Positions 13,672 through 17,875 of a stretch of 17,875 nucleotides of DNA are shown in pieces. Source of the stretch: CAYVUV01 sp964455095 (GTDB lineage: Bacteria > Desulfobacterota > Binatia > HRBIN30 > CADEER01); assembly GCA_964455095.1 (NCBI GenBank), contig CAYVUV010000124.1, positions 1 through 17,875 of the forward strand, read 5' to 3'. Position 1 is the first letter of the stretch, and every line of letters starts with the position of its first letter. The notes under the pieces were generated by a model. The model had not been told where the DNA came from. It saw only the letters and a list, made by a program, of their open reading frames with translations, and did not search any database. Made by a program: the position numbers and the translations under genes.

Positions 13672-15126
13672 ATGCGGCACAACATCTGCCATCGGCCTGT
13701 GTTCGGACTGATCCTTTTCGTTCTCTGGCTTTCCGGCAGCGGGCGCGCGACCGCGCAGTGCCCGGGTGACTGCAATGCCGACCAACGCGTGACCGTCGAC
13801 GAGCTCGTCGCCGCGGTGCACGCGGCGCTCGATGGTTGCGGCGCCAGCACGCCGTGCACGGCGCGCGGGATCATCACCGAACCGGATACGTTTCGGCCCA
13901 GCCCGCCGGCGGCGGTCAACCTCGGCGACGGTGTCTTGCAGATCAACGAGGCCGTCTATCAGGCCTCCGGCTTCGGCAACACGTTCCTGGTCGTCACGCC
14001 GGAGGGCAACGTCGTCATCGACACCTCGCTCGTCCTTTCGGCTCCCGCCCACAAACGCGCCCTGCAGGCGATCGACGCCGGGCCGGTGCGCTACATCATC
14101 CTGACCCACGCGCACGCCGACCACACTGGCGGCGTGGGCTTGTGGAAGGAGGAGGGCACCGCGGTCATCGCGCAGCAGGAGGAGCGCGATTTCCTCAACT
14201 ACGAGCGGCGCCTGGCGCCGCTGTTCGCGCACCGCAACGCGGCGCAGTTCTCCGACCTCTTCGGCCTGACCTCGCTGCCGCCGTTCGCGCCGCCCGACGC
14301 GCCTGTCGTCAATGCGGGCGGCGCGGTCCTCGCCACCGTGTTCTTCGACACCTTCTACGAGTTCAAGCTCGGCGGGCTGACGTTCCAGATGTTGCACACG
14401 CCGGGCGAGACCCCCGACCATCTGACCGTGTGGATTCCCGAGTACAAGATCGCGTTCACCGGCGACAACTATTACCTGTCATTCCCCAACCTGTACACAC
14501 TGCGCGGCACCCGGCCGCGCTGGGCGCTCGACTACGTCGAGTCGCTCGATACCGTGCTGAGCTGGCAACCGGAGATCCTCGCGCCGAGCCACGGTCCGCC
14601 GCTGTATGGTCGGCAGCAGATCCACGACAAGGTGGCGCAGTACCGCGATGCCATCCTCTACGTGCACGACGCGACGGTGCGCGGGCTCAACGCGGGTAAG
14701 GACGTCTACACGCTGATGCGCGACATCGAGCTGCCGCCCGAATTCGAGCAGAACGAGGTGTACGGCAACGTGCCGTGGTCGGTGCGCGGCATCGCGGAGG
14801 GGTACGTCGGCTGGTTCGACGGCAACGTGTCCGACATGTACGCGACGCCGGCGCGCTCGATCTACCCGGAGGTGGTGCAGATGGCGGGCGGTGCGGAGGT
14901 CGTAGCCGAGCGCGCCGCCGCGCTGGTGAGCCAGGGCGACCTCTCCCGCGCCATGCACATGGCCGACGTGGCGTTGGAGGCCGAGCCGGCAAACGTCACG
15001 GCGCTGCAGGCGAAGCGGCAGGCGGCGGCGCAGCTGCTGCAGGCGAGCGTGAACACCAACGAGCGCGGCTGGCTGAAGGCCGCGCTGATCGAGATCGACG
15101 CGCGGCTGGCGGTCTCGGCGCCGTGA
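13672..15126 (+). CDS. exported alkyl-sulfatase-like MBL-fold hydrolase with dockerin-like N-terminus
   Basis: A 484-aa protein. It starts with a signal peptide (to about residue 29), then a single dockerin-like EF-hand loop (CPGDCNADQRVTVDEL, residues 30-45). The metallo-beta-lactamase fold follows: HAHADH with His146, His148, Asp150 and His151; HTPGE with Glu246; TGD with Asp265; and His307. 'NLYTLRG' and the C-terminal segment 'GYVGWFDGNVSDMY' to 'TNERGWLKAALIEIDA' match the dimerisation domain of SdsA1/BDS1-type alkyl sulfatases. The C-terminal SCP2-like domain of those enzymes is missing, so the protein is shorter than the roughly 650-residue SdsA1. Sulfate-ester hydrolysis is likely but not certain. 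The ribosome site is AGGGGGGACG. It sits between the LOG and amidase genes in one direction. Confidence 0.85.
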   Translation: MRHNICHRPVFGLILFVLWLSGSGRATAQCPGDCNADQRVTVDELVAAVHAALDGCGASTPCTARGIITEPDTFRPSPPAAVNLGDGVLQINEAVYQASGFGNTFLVVTPEGNVVIDTSLVLSAPAHKRALQAIDAGPVRYIILTHAHADHTGGVGLWKEEGTAVIAQQEERDFLNYERRLAPLFAHRNAAQFSDLFGLTSLPPFAPPDAPVVNAGGAVLATVFFDTFYEFKLGGLTFQMLHTPGETPDHLTVWIPEYKIAFTGDNYYLSFPNLYTLRGTRPRWALDYVESLDTVLSWQPEILAPSHGPPLYGRQQIHDKVAQYRDAILYVHDATVRGLNAGKDVYTLMRDIELPPEFEQNEVYGNVPWSVRGIAEGYVGWFDGNVSDMYATPARSIYPEVVQMAGGAEVVAERAAALVSQGDLSRAMHMADVALEAEPANVTALQAKRQAAAQLLQASVNTNERGWLKAALIEIDARLAVSAP

Positions 15127-15193
15127 CCAGGGCCGCCGCGCGCGCCTTTCACATGGTGTGGAGTTGGAGTATGGCGCTCGGGCGGAGGTGCGA

Positions 15194-16612
15194 ATGAACG
15201 AGCTGTTGTCGCTGTCCCTGGTCGAGTTGACCGAGCGCGTGCGGGCGCGACAGGCGTCGCCCGTCGAGCTCATGGAGGCCGTCCTGGCGCGGATCGACGC
15301 GACCCATGCGGATCTGAATGCGGTCGTCGTGCGGCGCGATCCCGCCGTGTGTCTCGCCGAGGCGCGCGCGGCGGAGAGCCGCATCGCGCGCGGCGAGGCG
15401 CGGCCGCTCGAGGGCATCCCGCTCGGCGTCAAGGAGCTCGAGCCGGTGGCGGGGCTGCCGTGGACCGAGTGCTCGCCGCTGTTCGCCGACCGCGTCGCGA
15501 GCGCCGACTCGGTCCAGGTCGAACGCCTCAAGGCCGCCGGCGCGATCGTCATCGGCAAGACCAACGCGCCCGAGTTCGGCGCTCCGGCCTTCACCCGCAA
15601 CCGCATCCACGGCGTCACCCGGTCGCCGTGGAACCTCCAGCTCACGCCCGGCGGTTCGAGCGGCGGCTCGTCGGCCGCCATCGCCGCCTGCGTCCTGCCG
15701 CTCGTCACCGCCGGCGACGGCGGCGGCTCGATTCGCATTCCGGCGAGCTTCACCGGCTGCTTCGGTCTCAAGACCTCGTACGGGCGCGTGCCGCGCGAGC
15801 AGCTGCATCACTGGGAGTACGGCACCACGGCGGTGTACGGCCCGCTCACCAAGACCGTCGAGGATGCCGCGCTGCTGCTCGATCAGGTGGTGGGCACGTC
15901 CGAGCTCGACCCGACCAGCCTGCCCCATCCCGGCTTCTCGTACCTGGAGAAGGTGCGCGCGGCGTTGCCGTCCGGGCTGCGCATCGGCTTCTCGCCCGAT
16001 CTCGGCTATGCCGTGGTGCAGTCGGACGTTGCCGCCGCAGTCGAGGACGCGACGCGTGTCTTCGCACAGATCGGTCACCAGGTGGAGAAGGTCGAAGGCG
16101 GCCTGCCCGAGATGGGGCGCACCTGGAGTCTGCTCGGCGCCTTTCTCATGGCGTCGCAGTTGGAGCCGCATCTGGCGGGGCGCGAACACCTGCTCGGCCG
16201 CGGGCTGATGGCTGGTGTCGAGATCGCGCGCCGCGAGATGACGCCGGCGCGCTTCGGCGAATTGGCCGCGCTGCGCGCCGAGGTCGGGCGCTGGTGCGCC
16301 TCGATCTTCGACCGCTACGACCTGCTGCTCACGCCGACCGTTCCGTTCGACCCCTACCTGGCGCCAGGTCCGTACCCGACCGAGACCGAGGGGCGGCGCC
16401 AGCCGTGGTCGAACGTCGGGTCGTTTACGATTCCGTTCAACCTCTCGTGGCACCCGGCGGCCACGGTGCGCATCGGCCTGTCGCGCAACGGTCTGCCGAT
16501 GGGGATGCAGATCGTCGGCCCGCGCCACCGTGACGACCTGGTCCTGCAAGCCGCGCGCGCCTTCGAGCGCGAACGGCCGTGGCACCCGCATTGGCCCGTG
16601 ACGTGGCGGTGA
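15194..16612 (+). CDS. amidase-signature family hydrolase
   Basis: A 472-aa amidase-signature enzyme that hydrolyses amide bonds using a Ser-cisSer-Lys triad. The triad reads as Lys80 in 'LGVKELE', cis-Ser155 in 'TPGGSSGGSS' and nucleophile Ser179 in 'GDGGGSIRIP'. The length and the C-terminal 'GLPMGMQIVGP' motif are normal for the family. No signal peptide is seen, so it is cytoplasmic. The start at 15194 is chosen for the GGAGG site at 15184-15188. It follows the sulfatase-like gene by 67 bases in the same direction. The substrate cannot be predicted; relatives act on many aliphatic and aryl amides. Confidence 0.92.
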   Translation: MNELLSLSLVELTERVRARQASPVELMEAVLARIDATHADLNAVVVRRDPAVCLAEARAAESRIARGEARPLEGIPLGVKELEPVAGLPWTECSPLFADRVASADSVQVERLKAAGAIVIGKTNAPEFGAPAFTRNRIHGVTRSPWNLQLTPGGSSGGSSAAIAACVLPLVTAGDGGGSIRIPASFTGCFGLKTSYGRVPREQLHHWEYGTTAVYGPLTKTVEDAALLLDQVVGTSELDPTSLPHPGFSYLEKVRAALPSGLRIGFSPDLGYAVVQSDVAAAVEDATRVFAQIGHQVEKVEGGLPEMGRTWSLLGAFLMASQLEPHLAGREHLLGRGLMAGVEIARREMTPARFGELAALRAEVGRWCASIFDRYDLLLTPTVPFDPYLAPGPYPTETEGRRQPWSNVGSFTIPFNLSWHPAATVRIGLSRNGLPMGMQIVGPRHRDDLVLQAARAFERERPWHPHWPVTWR

Positions 16613-16696
16613 GCGTTGTTCGGGAGTCTTGTTGCACCGACAGTACCGCTCATTGGGGGGACCCCTTCACGCCTTGCACCGCGGAGGCCAAGCAGA

Positions 16697-17875
16697 ATGA
16701 TGAGACGTCTGTTCCTCATGTTCGGGCTGAGTGTTCTGCTGGCTGGCTGCTCGTTTCGTGCCGGCGAACGTCCCTATTTCATGGAGGCGGTGGAATCTCT
16801 GCAGGCCGTCGCCATTGTGCCCGCAGACGTCCATGTGTCGAAGAAGCGGTTCTTCGGCAGGGGCGATCCGCTGCCAGGGTTGAGCAAGCGTGTCGCCGCT
16901 CGGATCATGGAGACCGCGGCGACTGAGCTATCCTCGCGTTTCCCTCGGGTCACGCGACTCGAGCCCGACAACCTCTCTGTCCCTGTGCTCGCCGCGATTG
17001 CAGCAGCGCAAAGGGAGTTCGCCGAGCTGATTTCGGCGGGCAAGATGCTGTCCTCGGGAGACAGTCCGGCGCGGCTCGCGACCGACCTCGGGCCGCTGCG
17101 GAGTGCGGCGGGGGTGGACACCCTGTTGCTCGTTCGTCTCGAAGCTACGGCTTCGCAAGACATCGTGAGCCGACAAGATTCTCGACATGGAAAGACCCTT
17201 GCCGGCGGCCAACGGTCGCGGGCAACACGCGCTTGTGGTCACGGTTATTCTCCGCCACCGATGATCTACCTGCCGCCGACCTATCCTTCCGCACCGCCGA
17301 CCCCACCGATCGGTGCGGAAACGTTTGCGGCCTTGGTCAATGCCAAGACCGGAGCGGTTCTTTGGTTCAATCGCTACCAGTACTTTTCTTCCGACTTCAA
17401 CGAAGAGTCGGTGCCGAGCATCGTCGCGAGCACATTGAGCGACATCGTCGCTCAGCCCGGGAATTTGCTGGCGGGGCCCGAGACTCCGCTCGAGCTTCTC
17501 CATCGTGAGTTCTTCGCATGCAGCAACCTGATGTTCGAAGGTGGCAGCGAAGCCACCGACGCCAACTACCTGTACCTCGATGACCCGGATCGATTCCGCC
17601 TCGCCGCCGGGACGAAGGTGAGCGTCGTCGCCGTTGGCCGCAACCGGGTTACGCTGCAAACATCTGCAACAGACGAGAAACTTCATCTCTCACTGGAGTA
17701 CGGGACGAGCAGGATTCGCTCCGTGCCATACTTCCGGCGGGTCCTCTGCGACGAGGATCCCCTCAAGAATTTGACGGATGATCCGCGCATTGCCGCCGCG
17801 GTCCGTGACGGACAGATCGTATACGGCATGACCAAGAAACAGGTGCTGGTAGCCCGGGGATACCCACCGCTTCAC
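16697..17875 (+). CDS. lipoprotein with BamE/SmpA-like end, 3' partial
   Basis: An uninterrupted frame of 393 codons runs off the window edge. It begins MMRRLFLMFGLSVLLAGC, a lipoprotein signal with lipobox LLAGC and lipidated Cys18, so the protein should be anchored in a membrane. A GGAGG site lies nine bases upstream. An alpha/beta region follows (to about residue 150), then a Pro-rich stretch (SPPPMIYLPPTYPSAPPTPP, about residues 184-203) and a second domain containing 'AKTGAVLWFNRY'. The last visible residues, YGMTKKQVLVARGYPP, resemble the conserved helix of BamE/SmpA-type outer-membrane lipoproteins. GC falls to about half in places (hand counts near 50% at 17341-17400 and 48% at 17641-17700), lower than the neighbours. 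The exact family is not recognised. Confidence 0.78.
   Translation, partial: MMRRLFLMFGLSVLLAGCSFRAGERPYFMEAVESLQAVAIVPADVHVSKKRFFGRGDPLPGLSKRVAARIMETAATELSSRFPRVTRLEPDNLSVPVLAAIAAAQREFAELISAGKMLSSGDSPARLATDLGPLRSAAGVDTLLLVRLEATASQDIVSRQDSRHGKTLAGGQRSRATRACGHGYSPPPMIYLPPTYPSAPPTPPIGAETFAALVNAKTGAVLWFNRYQYFSSDFNEESVPSIVASTLSDIVAQPGNLLAGPETPLELLHREFFACSNLMFEGGSEATDANYLYLDDPDRFRLAAGTKVSVVAVGRNRVTLQTSATDEKLHLSLEYGTSRIRSVPYFRRVLCDEDPLKNLTDDPRIAAAVRDGQIVYGMTKKQVLVARGYPPLH

Noticed and set aside
12703..14421. 572-codon minus-strand frame spanning the LOG and sulfatase-like genes
   Set aside because: It crosses two genes with clear motifs on the plus strand and has no recognisable domain.
15149..16591. 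480-codon minus-strand frame opposite the amidase
   Set aside because: The amidase triad and ribosome site on the plus strand are decisive; this frame has only biased composition.
16928..17686. 252-codon minus-strand frame near the right edge
   Set aside because: It is antisense to the lipoprotein frame, which has a lipobox, a ribosome site and no stop over 393 codons.

Overview
The window is GC-rich DNA with dense coding on both strands. No RNA gene, CRISPR array, transposase or phage gene was seen. The protein style is secretion-heavy: Thr/Pro-rich linkers, dockerin-like 'CPGDC' modules, Cys-rich exported proteins, a short secreted DUF1566-like protein and an unlinked FTR1-type dihaem cytochrome. 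I associate this mixture with uncultured deltaproteobacterial-like lineages such as Candidatus Binatota. That placement is inference from style, because no marker gene is present.

Layout, left to right. (1) 1-1497: a gluconate-2-dehydrogenase-subunit-3-like gene whose expected partner gene breaks off after its start codon, abutting a minus-strand exported DUF1566 gene that carries a frameshift. (2) 1771-3856: a secreted SGNH/GDSL hydrolase convergent with a multi-span membrane protein, with a long imperfect hairpin filling the gap. (3) 3996-6110: a secreted protein built as signal peptide, Thr/Pro tract, cohesin-like domain, Thr/Pro tract and paired EF-hand dockerin. A small palindromic, MITE-like element follows at about 6141-6300. 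(4) 6352-9221: a tight three-gene operon of a 98-aa membrane peptide, a radical SAM/SPASM enzyme and a membrane-anchored dihaem cytochrome c resembling the periplasmic part of FTR1 iron permeases. This is the best candidate for an undescribed system. (5) 9306-12363: two tandem, minus-strand, Cys-rich secreted paralogues, each followed by nearly the same intrinsic terminator. (6) 12646-16612: LOG-family protein, exported alkyl-sulfatase-like metallohydrolase with an N-terminal dockerin-like motif, and amidase, all co-directional and closely spaced. (7) 16697 to the window edge: a lipoprotein gene, open at its 3' end and locally lower in GC, ending in a BamE/SmpA-like motif.

How the parts may work together: most products face the periplasm or exterior. 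The cohesin-like domain and the two dockerin-like modules suggest calcium-dependent assembly of exported proteins. The radical SAM operon suggests a modified membrane peptide coupled to electron transfer. Both are hypotheses. The gene calls themselves rest on motifs, signal peptides, start-site context and spacing read directly from the sequence.
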